NCBI GenBank assembly: GCA_017936985.1
Contig: JAGBEM010000080.1
Span: 1 to 24,620 of the forward strand
Reading direction: 5' to 3'
DNA: 24,620 nt
Source: Oscillospiraceae bacterium
Lineage (GTDB): Bacteria; Bacillota_A; Clostridia; Oscillospirales; Oscillospiraceae
Shown piece after piece: positions 1 through 6,846 of the stretch. A program made the translations under genes and the position numbers. Under the pieces are notes generated by a model that was not told where the DNA came from, did not search any database, and was given only the letters and a program-made list of their open reading frames with translations. Position 1 is the stretch's first letter; every line of letters starts with the position of its first letter.

Positions 1-53
1 GATTTTCTTTCAGTATAGCAGTTTTGACTGGATTTTACAAGAGGGGTAAGTCG

Positions 54-116
54 ATGAGAAACTGGGAAGTGTCAATCTCAACATGGAAGGTCGGCATGGT
101 TTTTCGTGGCGAATAG
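54..116 (+). CDS. possible 20-residue small ORF
   Basis: A short open frame starts ATG at 54 and stops TAG at 114. It is preceded by AAGAGGGG at a workable distance, so it has a credible ribosome binding site. The predicted peptide (MRNWEVSIST...) contains two Trp and resembles nothing I recognise. It could be a genuine small protein, a leader peptide, or chance. The stretch from 117 to 189 is AT-rich, with a weak hairpin-plus-T-run at about 147-177 that might end its transcript. Low confidence. Confidence 0.2.
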   Translation: MRNWEVSISTWKVGMVFRGE

Positions 117-189
117 AAATGTTGCAGGTGGGAAAGAATTGTGAAATCCTACAATTTTTTACAGGATGCTGTTTTTTTAAAAATTTTTA

Positions 190-218
190 TTGAAAATAGA
201 AACGATTTGCGGTATAAC
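190..218 (+). promoter_or_regulatory. sigma-A-type promoter of the CofE-like gene
   Basis: TTGAAA (190-195), a 17-bp spacer, then TATAAC (213-218). Its position means transcription would start near 225, so the in-frame start codons upstream of 274 cannot be the real translation start. Confidence 0.65.
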
Positions 219-279
219 ATTCATGTATTTTGATTTTGATCCGATGCCGGTTTCGGTATCGGGAAAAGAGGTAATGATC

Positions 280-1467
280 ATGGAAAGAAAAGTCGGAACC
301 ACCTCCAGAGGCATCCGCTGCCCCATTATCCGGGAAGGCGATGATCTGGCGCAGATCGTTGTACAGAGCGTGCTGGAAGCTGCTGAAAGTGAGGGCTTCG
401 GCCTGAACGATCGGGATGTGGTGGGCATTACAGAATCCGTTGTGGCCCGTGCTCAGGGCAACTATGCCGGCATCGATGCCATTGCCAAGGATGTGCGCAA
501 CAAGCTGGGCGGCGAGACCATCGGCGTGATCTTCCCCATTTTGTCCCGTAACCGGTTTGCTATCTGCCTGCGGGGTATTGCCCGGGGTGCCAAGAAGATC
601 GTGCTGATGCTGAGCTATCCTTCCGATGAAGTGGGTAACGAGCTGGTCAGTTTGGACAAGCTGGACGCAGCTGGCGTCAACCCCTACAGCGATGTGCTGA
701 CGGAAGAAAAGTATCGGGAGCTGTTTGGCGAAAATCTGCATCCCTTTACTCTGGTGGACTATGTCAAGTATTACGGCGATCTGATCCGGGAAGAGGGTGC
801 TGAGGTAGAGATCATCTTTGCCAACAATCCCCGGGTGATCCTGAACTATACCAAGAACGTACTGACCTGTGACATTCACACCCGTGCCCGCACCAAGCGG
901 ATCCTGAAGGCTGCCGGCGCGGAGAGGGTTTGCGGTTTGGATGATATTCTGACCGAGAGCGTGGACGGCAGCGGCTACAACGAAAAGTTTGGTCTGCTGG
1001 GCTCTAACAAGTCCACGGAAGACAAGATCAAGCTGTTCCCCAAGGAATGTACCGATCTGGTGATGGAGATCCAGAAACGTTTGCTGGAAAACACCGGCAA
1101 GCACATGGAAGTCATGGTCTACGGCGACGGTGCGTTCAAGGATCCCGTAGGTAAGATTTGGGAGCTGGCTGACCCCAGCGTTTCCGTTGCCAACACCCCC
1201 GGTCTGGAGGGTACGCCCAATGAGCTGAAGCTGAAGTATCTGGCAGACAATGATTTTGCGGATCTTTCCGGCGATGCGCTGAAGCAGGCCATTGAGCAGC
1301 GTATTCGGGAAAAGGGCGATCTGGCAGGCTCTATGGCTTCCCAGGGCACCACACCCCGGCGGCTGACCGACCTGATCGGCTCGCTGTGCGATCTGACCTC
1401 CGGCTCCGGCGATAAGGGTACGCCCATCATTCTGGTGCAGGGTTATTTCGATAACTATACGATGTAA
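280..1467 (+). CDS. CofE-like (coenzyme F420-0:L-glutamate ligase family) protein
   Basis: Encodes 395 residues from the ATG at 280. This start is preferred because AGAGG lies 8 nt upstream and the promoter sits at 190-218; the frame is open further upstream but that part lies in the promoter. The N-terminal half carries the CofE-type core (GTTSRGIRCPIIREGDDL, then DRDVVGITESVVARAQG around residues 45-60). The C-terminal part has a conserved-looking YGDGAFKDPVGKIWELADP (about 281-299) and ends with SGSGDKGTPIILVQGYF, the typical family end. CofE adds glutamate to coenzyme F420-0 using GTP, and classical CofE is about 250 residues, so this is a longer form. No other F420 gene is in the window and Clostridia generally lack F420, so the true substrate is unknown; a related amide or peptide ligation is possible. 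Monocistronic, with a hairpin terminator directly after it. Family assignment is fairly sure, function is not. Confidence 0.75.
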   Translation: MERKVGTTSRGIRCPIIREGDDLAQIVVQSVLEAAESEGFGLNDRDVVGITESVVARAQGNYAGIDAIAKDVRNKLGGETIGVIFPILSRNRFAICLRGIARGAKKIVLMLSYPSDEVGNELVSLDKLDAAGVNPYSDVLTEEKYRELFGENLHPFTLVDYVKYYGDLIREEGAEVEIIFANNPRVILNYTKNVLTCDIHTRARTKRILKAAGAERVCGLDDILTESVDGSGYNEKFGLLGSNKSTEDKIKLFPKECTDLVMEIQKRLLENTGKHMEVMVYGDGAFKDPVGKIWELADPSVSVANTPGLEGTPNELKLKYLADNDFADLSGDALKQAIEQRIREKGDLAGSMASQGTTPRRLTDLIGSLCDLTSGSGDKGTPIILVQGYFDNYTM

Positions 1468-1470
1468 TGC

Positions 1471-1506
1471 AATACCGCCGGTGCTTTTGCATCGGCGGTA
1501 TTTTTA
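1471..1506 (+). terminator. rho-independent terminator after the CofE-like gene
   Basis: A 10-bp stem (AATACCGCCG at 1471-1480 with CGGCGGTATT at 1493-1502), a 12-nt loop, then TTTT. It begins 3 nt after the stop codon. Confidence 0.8.
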
Positions 1507-1514
1507 AACTACCG

Positions 1515-1683
1515 TGTCATTGCGAGGACCGTAAAGGCCGCGGAAATCCCCGGTAAGAATGAAACAATTGTACAATGTTCTGTCGATGATATAATTTGGG
1601 GTTATATGATAACCTTTGGTGCATACAAATGGATACATTGTACCAGGAGATTGCCACGTCGCCTACGGCTCCTCGCAATGACA
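1515..1683. repeat. MITE/REP-like element with imperfect terminal inverted repeats
   Basis: The left end TGTCATTGCGAGG (from 1515) is mirrored by the right end CCTCGCAATGACA (to 1683). The similarity continues inward for about 40 bp: GTGGCAATCTCC-like sequence on the right, a diverged GCGGAAATCCCC on the left. Inside, TTGTACAATGT (1568-1578) pairs with ACATTGTACCA (about 1635-1645), so the whole 169 bp could fold into one long imperfect hairpin. There is no credible coding frame. Ends of the type GTCATTGCGAGGAG...GTGGCAATC are a recurrent intergenic palindrome in clostridial and other bacterial genomes. A non-autonomous mobile element or REP-like sequence is the best reading. It fills almost all of the gap between the CofE-like gene and the convergent aldo/keto reductase gene. 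Confidence 0.65.
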
Positions 1684-1733
1684 TATTCTTTATGTTGTGC
1701 TTGCATCCAACAAAGCGTTAATTCCCAAATTAT

Positions 1734-1764
1734 AAAGGGCGAACCGGTTGGTTCGCCCTTTTGT
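1734..1764. terminator. hairpin terminator at the 3' end of the aldo/keto reductase gene
   Basis: A 12-bp perfect stem (AAAGGGCGAACC, 1734-1745; GGTTCGCCCTTT, 1750-1761) with a GGTT loop, abutting the reductase stop codon. Reading leftward for the reductase the T-tract is short (TTT then ATAATTT); reading rightward it is TTTT. It may therefore act in both directions. Confidence 0.65.
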
Positions 1765-2771
1765 CAGTTATCCAGCTTTTTTGCAGCGTTTTTCAGCATT
1801 TCCCGGATGGGAAGGTTGTAAGGACACCGGCTTTCGCAGACACCGCAGCCGATGCAGTCGGAAGCCTTTTTGTCCAGAGTGGCATAACGGGATCTTGCCC
1901 AGTCGGTGAGTCCGTAACGGGTGAAATAGCCCTCCACCAAAAACACCATGGAGATGTTGATACCTACCGAACAGGGGGCGCAATAATTGCACCGGCGGCA
2001 GAAGTGGGTACCCAGAGAATCCCGAAGGGCCTGGATATGTTCCTGTTCTTCTATGGAAAGGGGACTTTCGTCCTGAATCGCGGCGATGTTTTGGGTGATC
2101 TGATCTTCTGCTTCCATACCAGGGATCACCACGGTCACATTTTGATTGGCGGCGATGTAGCGCAACGCCAGGGTGGCATCGTCAATGGCACCGCCGGCCA
2201 AGGGCTTCATGCAGATAAAGCCGATGTTCTTTTCTGCGCATTTGGCGATCAAAGACTGCCCCTGGGTCTCCACAATATTGTAGGGGAACATGATGGTTTC
2301 TACCCAGTCCATTTCCACGCACTTTTGGAACAATTCTAGGCTGTGCAGCGTGATACCGATATGTCCGATCTTGCCGGCAGCCTTTGCGGCATAGAGGGCT
2401 TCCAGTGCGCCGCCGGGGGCTAATACCTGCTCCAACTGGGCCGCATTGGGGTTGTGGATCTGGTACAGGTCGATGTAGTCAGTACGCAGATTTTTCAGGC
2501 TGATGTCGATGTCTTTCGTCATGCCGGCATAATCCCGGGACATACTTTTGGTAGCCAGAACGAAATGCTCCCGAATCCCCTCCAGCGCTTCTCCCAGATA
2601 TTCTTCGCTGACGGTATAGCCCCGGGCAGTGTCGATGTAATTCACGCCGGCATCCAAAAGTGCCTGCATCAGTTTTTTCGTCTGCGTTGCGTCGGTTTTC
2701 TGAATGGGGATACCGCCAAAGCCAAGCCGGGAGATCTGCAAGCCGGACTTGCCCAAAATTCTGTACTGCAT
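1764..2771 (-). CDS. aldo/keto reductase with C-terminal 4Fe-4S domain
   Basis: 335 residues. The aldo/keto reductase catalytic tetrad is visible: Asp47 and Tyr52 (NYIDTARGY), Lys75 (LATKS) and His106 (YQIHNP). These enzymes reduce carbonyl groups with NAD(P)H. The C-terminus adds cysteine motifs: C258-x2-C261-x2-C264-x2-C267, and a ferredoxin-like C306-IG-C309-GV-C312-ESR-C316-P. One or two iron-sulfur clusters are therefore likely, as in the YccK/MJ0662-type reductases common in anaerobes. The cytosolic substrate is unknown. Start: ATG with AGAGG 7 nt upstream and a promoter 28 nt further. It is a single-gene unit, divergent from serC and convergent with the CofE-like gene. Nothing is truncated. 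Confidence 0.85.
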   Translation of the reverse strand: MQYRILGKSGLQISRLGFGGIPIQKTDATQTKKLMQALLDAGVNYIDTARGYTVSEEYLGEALEGIREHFVLATKSMSRDYAGMTKDIDISLKNLRTDYIDLYQIHNPNAAQLEQVLAPGGALEALYAAKAAGKIGHIGITLHSLELFQKCVEMDWVETIMFPYNIVETQGQSLIAKCAEKNIGFICMKPLAGGAIDDATLALRYIAANQNVTVVIPGMEAEDQITQNIAAIQDESPLSIEEQEHIQALRDSLGTHFCRRCNYCAPCSVGINISMVFLVEGYFTRYGLTDWARSRYATLDKKASDCIGCGVCESRCPYNLPIREMLKNAAKKLDN

Positions 2772-2798
2772 AGTCGATCCTCTTTCGTTTTTTCTTAT

Positions 2799-2827
2799 AC
2801 TATATCGCTTTTTACAGCCCTGAGCAA
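2799..2827 (-). promoter_or_regulatory. promoter of the aldo/keto reductase gene
   Basis: On the minus strand: TTGCTC (2822-2827), 17-bp spacer, TATAGT (2799-2804), followed by a leader of about 20 nt and the AGAGG site. No operator or riboswitch is visible. Confidence 0.6.
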
Positions 2828-2902
2828 GTCTTTTTTATATTTGATGGGAAAGACGCAATATAAAATCCCAAAAACAAGCTGAAATATTGGGGGATTTTCC
2901 AA

Positions 2903-2931
2903 TTGTCAAATCTGCAGAACAGTGGTATGAT
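2903..2931 (+). promoter_or_regulatory. promoter of serC-serA
   Basis: TTGTCA (2903-2908), 17-bp spacer, TATGAT (2926-2931). The leader to the serC start is about 75 nt and I see no T-box, terminator/antiterminator or riboswitch fold in it. Confidence 0.65.
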
Positions 2932-3012
2932 ACGCAGTATAAACACACCTGTCTGCGATACAAGCACAAAACCCGCGCTTTTTTGTAGAATAGGGAAGAG
3001 GGAGGATGTCTT

Positions 3013-4095
3013 ATGGCAAGAGTTTTTAATTTTTCTGCAGGTCCGGCAGTGCTGCCGGAGCAGGTGCTGCAGCAGGCTGCGGCGGAAATGCTGGATTACC
3101 AGGGCAGCGGTATGTCTGTTATGGAAATGAGCCATCGATCAAAGACCTATCAAAAGATCATCGACACCGCAGAAAGTGACCTGCGGGAGTTGATGGGGAT
3201 CCCGGATAACTATAAGGTTCTGTTTATGCAAGGCGGCGCTTCCCAACAGTTTGCTATGGTGCCTATGAATCTGATGAAAAACAAGGTGGCAGACTATATC
3301 ATCACCGGTCAGTGGGCGAAAAAGGCGTGGCAGGAAGCACAGCTTTACGGCCAGGCAAATGCCATTGCGTCCTCTGCGGATCAGACCTTTTCTTACATCC
3401 CGGACTGCTCCGATCTGCCGGTGAGCGAGAATGCGGACTATGTTTATATCTGCGAGAATAACACCATTTACGGAACAAAGTTCTGGAACTTGCCGGATAC
3501 CAAGGGCAAGCCTCTGGTGTCGGATGTGTCCTCGTGCTTCCTGTCTGAGCCGGTGGATGTGACGAAGTACGGTATGCTTTACGGTGGTGTCCAGAAGAAT
3601 ATCGGCCCGGCCGGTGTGGTCATTGCAATCATCCGGGAGGACTTGATCACGGAGGATGTGTTACCCGGCACACCGACTATGCTGCGCTACAAGACCCATG
3701 CGGACAACGGCTCCATGTACAACACTCCCCCGGCTTACGGCATTTATATCTGCGGGTTGGTCTTCCAGTGGCTGAAAAGCATTGGCGGCCTGGAGGCTAT
3801 TGCGGAGCACAACAAAGCAAAAGCCAAGGTGCTGTATGATTTCCTGGACAGCAGCGACCTGTTCAAGGGCACGGTCGTCAAGAAAGACCGCTCACTCATG
3901 AATGTTCCCTTTATCACCGGAGATGCTGCCATGGATGAGAAGTTCGTGAAGGAAGCTGCGGCGGCAGGGCTGGTCAATCTGAAAGGTCACCGCAGTGTAG
4001 GCGGTATGCGGGCCAGCATCTACAACGCCATGCCGCTGGCGGGCGTGGAAGCGTTGGTGGCGTTCATGGAAACCTTTGAAAAGAATAATCGATAA
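3013..4095 (+). CDS. serC: phosphoserine aminotransferase
   Basis: 360 residues, the normal length for SerC. It is a PLP enzyme converting 3-phosphohydroxypyruvate and glutamate to O-phosphoserine and 2-oxoglutarate, the second step of serine synthesis. Family hallmarks: N-terminal NFSAGPAVLP, GSGMSVMEMSHR (31-42), the phosphate/PLP-site LFMQGGASQQF (70-80), Asp171 in LVSDVSS, and the Schiff-base Lys195 in GVQKNIGPAG. The end carries the typical GGMRASIYNAMP. Start: ATG with GGAGG 7 nt upstream. It is followed after 21 nt by serA, and both are likely transcribed from the promoter at 2903. Confidence is high. Confidence 0.97.
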   Translation: MARVFNFSAGPAVLPEQVLQQAAAEMLDYQGSGMSVMEMSHRSKTYQKIIDTAESDLRELMGIPDNYKVLFMQGGASQQFAMVPMNLMKNKVADYIITGQWAKKAWQEAQLYGQANAIASSADQTFSYIPDCSDLPVSENADYVYICENNTIYGTKFWNLPDTKGKPLVSDVSSCFLSEPVDVTKYGMLYGGVQKNIGPAGVVIAIIREDLITEDVLPGTPTMLRYKTHADNGSMYNTPPAYGIYICGLVFQWLKSIGGLEAIAEHNKAKAKVLYDFLDSSDLFKGTVVKKDRSLMNVPFITGDAAMDEKFVKEAAAAGLVNLKGHRSVGGMRASIYNAMPLAGVEALVAFMETFEKNNR

Positions 4096-4116
4096 CTTCC
4101 AGGGGAAGGTGTTTGT

Positions 4117-5280
4117 ATGTATCAAGTACATTATCTGAATAAAATATCTCCGAAGGGAACGGCGTTATGGACAGAAAATTACGAAACCGTCCCAACGCTG
4201 GAGGATGCCCAGGCGGTGCTGGTGCGAAGTGCGTCTATGCACGATATGGTACTGCCGGAGAATTTGCTGGCAGTGGCCAGAGCCGGTGCAGGCGTGAACA
4301 ATATCCCTCTGAATGACTGCGCGGAAGCAGGTATTGTGGTGTTCAACACCCCCGGCGCCAACGCCAACGGCGTCAAGGAAATGGCTATCTGCGGTATGCT
4401 GCTGGGCTGCCGGGATGTGGTCGGCGGCATTGAATGGGTCAAGTCCATTAAAGATCAAGGTGATATTGCGAAAAAGGTGGAAAAGGGAAAGTCCCAATTT
4501 GCAGGCTGCGAGATCATGGACAAAAAGCTGGGTGTCATCGGCTTGGGTGCCATCGGCGGCCCGCTTGCCAATGCTGCGGTAGGTTTGGGTATGAAGGTCT
4601 ATGGCTATGACCCCTATATTTCCATTGATGCGGCATGGCATCTGGACAGCCACATCCAACCGGTGAAGACACTGGATGAGATCTACGAAACTTGCGATAT
4701 AATCACTGTGCACGTACCGCTGTTGGACAGTACCCGCAAGATGATCAATGCCGAAGCAATGGAGAAAATGAAGGATGGCGTGATCCTGCTGAATTTCGCC
4801 CGGGATGCGCTGGTGGATGATGATGATCTGGAAAAGGCGCTAAAATCCGGAAAGGTCAAGCGGTATATTACAGATTTTCCCAATGACCGGACTGCAAATA
4901 TGGAAGGTGTCGTGGCCATTCCCCATTTGGGTGCGTCTACGGAAGAATCGGAGGATAATTGCGCCCGAATGGCCGTTAAGCAGGTGATGAACTATCTGGA
5001 AAACGGCAATATCATCAATTCGGTGAATTTCCCCAATTGCGACATGGGTGTGTGCAGTAAGCCGGGACGGATCGTGATCCTGCACCGGAACATTCCCAAC
5101 ACACTGAGCCGGTTTACCGGTGCGGTGGCGGCAGAGAATATCAATATTTCCGATCTGATGAACCGCAGCCGGGGCGAGTATGCCTGCACGATTCTGGATT
5201 TGGACGCAAAGCCTTCGGAGCATGTGATCCAGACACTTTCTCAAATGGACGGTGTCCTCCGGGTCAGAAAAATTCGGTAA
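4117..5280 (+). CDS. serA: D-3-phosphoglycerate dehydrogenase (short, with ACT domain)
   Basis: 387 residues. It oxidises 3-phosphoglycerate with NAD+ to 3-phosphohydroxypyruvate, the substrate of the SerC encoded just upstream. The Rossmann dinucleotide motif GVIGLGAIGG lies at about 139-148. Catalytic Arg229 (LLNFARD) and His270 (AIPHLGAST) are present. The region where the family's catalytic Glu normally sits reads DFPND (253-257), so Asp257 probably takes that place. An ACT-type domain occupies about 316-387 (GRIVILHRNIPNTLSRF...), giving possible serine feedback. The intervening domain of long SerA forms is missing. Ribosome binding site GGGGAAGG lies 7 nt before the ATG. It pairs with serC as the first two serine-pathway steps; serB is not in the window. 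Confidence 0.93.
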   Translation: MYQVHYLNKISPKGTALWTENYETVPTLEDAQAVLVRSASMHDMVLPENLLAVARAGAGVNNIPLNDCAEAGIVVFNTPGANANGVKEMAICGMLLGCRDVVGGIEWVKSIKDQGDIAKKVEKGKSQFAGCEIMDKKLGVIGLGAIGGPLANAAVGLGMKVYGYDPYISIDAAWHLDSHIQPVKTLDEIYETCDIITVHVPLLDSTRKMINAEAMEKMKDGVILLNFARDALVDDDDLEKALKSGKVKRYITDFPNDRTANMEGVVAIPHLGASTEESEDNCARMAVKQVMNYLENGNIINSVNFPNCDMGVCSKPGRIVILHRNIPNTLSRFTGAVAAENINISDLMNRSRGEYACTILDLDAKPSEHVIQTLSQMDGVLRVRKIR

Positions 5281-5291
5281 ATAATAATTTG

Positions 5292-5321
5292 CAAGGCGCG
5301 GTGCTTATGCACCGCGCCTTG
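5292..5321. terminator. bidirectional terminator between serA and the symporter gene
   Basis: A 13-bp perfect stem (CAAGGCGCGGTGC / GCACCGCGCCTTG) with a TTAT loop lies in the 50-bp gap between two convergent genes. T-rich sequence follows on the plus side, and AAATTATTATT (T/A-rich) on the minus side. Confidence 0.75.
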
Positions 5322-5330
5322 GTTTATGTA

Positions 5331-6749
5331 TCAGTATTTTCTGGAAAGCTGGGCTTCTGCTTCTTCCCGGGTGATTTGGCCTGCGTTGCATTTGGCCATG
5401 ATCTGCACATCCTTGTCGTTGAGCTTGTAGCCCAAATAGAAGAAGGTGGAGATGATCATACCAATGACGGGAACCAATGCATACACGAGCCAAAGACCGT
5501 TCAGGGCAGTCTCGCTTTGCTGGATACCCATGGCTGCCAGTTCCTCAAAGCTTTCTGCTTCTACGGCGGTCCAGTTAAACAGACCCAGCAGGAACAGCGC
5601 CAGAGAGGAGGAAACTGCGCCGGTGATCTTAACGGAGAAGGTTTGGATGGCGAAGGTGATGCCCTTTGCGCTGATGCCGGATTTGTACTGGCCGTACTCG
5701 GCGCAGTCCGGGGTGAACATGAAAGCCAGAATGCCAACAACGCTCATGGGAATGGTGCGCAGGCAGGTCATGACCAGGAAGAAGGTCTGATCGCCATAGC
5801 CGGCAAAGTAGATCACAAGACCCAGGATGATATTGACGATGTTCAGCACGAACAATGTCTTAAATTTGTCAAACTTTTTCAGCAGTGTGGGCATCAGCAT
5901 GGCGGCAAAGACACCGGGGACCATGTTCAGTACATTCAGAACGATGGAGTACAGGGAATTGCCAAACAGGTAGAAGGATACAAACAATAGCACGGCGGCA
6001 GAGGTCTTTAGCGCGTCCGTTGCCATATAACCGGCGTAATAGGTTAGCAGATACTTGTTTTTGCCCAGATACTGGAACATCTGCTTGGGGGTGAAATTCT
6101 CTTCTTCGTCTTCGGGCTTATAGTTGCGCTCCTTGCAGTTGACGATCAAGGGTACCATGGTCAGCGCGCTGAAGATGGACATGATGGCAATGGCCCAGGA
6201 GGCGCTCATTCCCACCTGTTCGCTGATCAGCAAAGGCAGCACCACACCGTAGATCAGCACGCCAGCGCCGGAAAACACCCGGTTGACAGACAGCAGCGTG
6301 TTGCGCTCTTGCAGATCGTCGGTCATGGTGTTCAGCATGGCGTAGGCAGGCACATCTGTCAAGGTGTACACGGTATCCCACAGCAGGTAGGCAACACCGA
6401 ACCAGATCAGTTTACCGGTCTCGTTCATAAAAGAGGGAATGGAGAACAGCAAGATGGTGACCACCGGGATCAGCAGAACTGCGATTCGCAGCCAGGGCAG
6501 GCTCTTTTGACGGCTTTTGAATTTGACCTTATCAAAAATAAAGCCGAAAATGGGATCATTCACCGCATCCCAGATCTTGACGATCAGCAAAACGATCGCC
6601 ACTTTGGCCAGGGAGATGCCCTGCATGGCAAGGTATGTAGAGATGAAGGCGGCGGTGATGTTGTAGTAGATGTTCTGACCCACAAAGTAGGTCCAGTAAC
6701 TGACTCGCTCTTTAAAGGTAGTCATGTAATGCGCGGGTTGTTTTTTCAT
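5331..6749 (-). CDS. GPH-family (MelB-like) sugar:cation symporter
   Basis: 472 residues from the ATG at 6749. This start has AAGGGG 8 nt upstream; a TTG 18 nt further up is in frame but would overlap that site. About 12 hydrophobic segments place it in the inner membrane. It matches the glycoside-pentoside-hexuronide:cation symporters (MFS_2). The helix II motif KIWDAVNDPIFGFIFD carries the paired Asp61 and Asp65, matching the cation-site aspartates of MelB. Further family marks are the loop KVKFKSRQK and LLWDTVYTLTDVPAYAM with Asp125 and Asp132. These carriers take up oligosaccharides, glycosides or uronides with H+ or Na+. No glycosidase neighbour indicates the substrate. Single-gene unit with its own promoter; the family is clear, the substrate unknown. 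Confidence 0.88.
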   Translation of the reverse strand: MKKQPAHYMTTFKERVSYWTYFVGQNIYYNITAAFISTYLAMQGISLAKVAIVLLIVKIWDAVNDPIFGFIFDKVKFKSRQKSLPWLRIAVLLIPVVTILLFSIPSFMNETGKLIWFGVAYLLWDTVYTLTDVPAYAMLNTMTDDLQERNTLLSVNRVFSGAGVLIYGVVLPLLISEQVGMSASWAIAIMSIFSALTMVPLIVNCKERNYKPEDEEENFTPKQMFQYLGKNKYLLTYYAGYMATDALKTSAAVLLFVSFYLFGNSLYSIVLNVLNMVPGVFAAMLMPTLLKKFDKFKTLFVLNIVNIILGLVIYFAGYGDQTFFLVMTCLRTIPMSVVGILAFMFTPDCAEYGQYKSGISAKGITFAIQTFSVKITGAVSSSLALFLLGLFNWTAVEAESFEELAAMGIQQSETALNGLWLVYALVPVIGMIISTFFYLGYKLNDKDVQIMAKCNAGQITREEAEAQLSRKY

Positions 6750-6784
6750 AGTATTTACCCCTTGCAAGTTTTATGTACACCACC

Positions 6785-6813
6785 ATATTACCATGATTGG
6801 GAAAGAATTGCAA
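6785..6813 (-). promoter_or_regulatory. promoter of the symporter gene
   Basis: Minus strand: TTGCAA (6808-6813), 17-bp spacer, TAATAT (6785-6790). The -35 abuts the metY terminator, so the symporter gene is transcribed separately from metY. Confidence 0.6.
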
Positions 6814-6817
6814 TCAA

Positions 6818-6843
6818 AAAAGCCCCGGGACACCGGGGCTTTT
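6818..6843 (-). terminator. rho-independent terminator of metY
   Basis: An 11-bp stem (AAAAGCCCCGG / CCGGGGCTTTT) with a 4-nt loop; on the minus strand it is followed by a run of T. It lies just 3 nt beyond the metY stop codon. Confidence 0.85.
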
Positions 6844-6846
6844 GGC

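Noticed and set aside
190..279. N-terminal extension of the CofE-like protein from the start at 190
   Set aside because: The extension overlaps the -35/-10 promoter elements, and the ATG at 280 has the well-spaced ribosome binding site.
1606..1821. 71-codon plus-strand frame across the MITE-like repeat
   Set aside because: It lies in the palindromic element and runs through a terminator hairpin into the antisense of the reductase gene.
2932..3012. Serine- or tRNA-responsive leader (T-box or riboswitch) before serC
   Set aside because: The leader is only about 75 nt and shows neither a T-box core nor a terminator hairpin.
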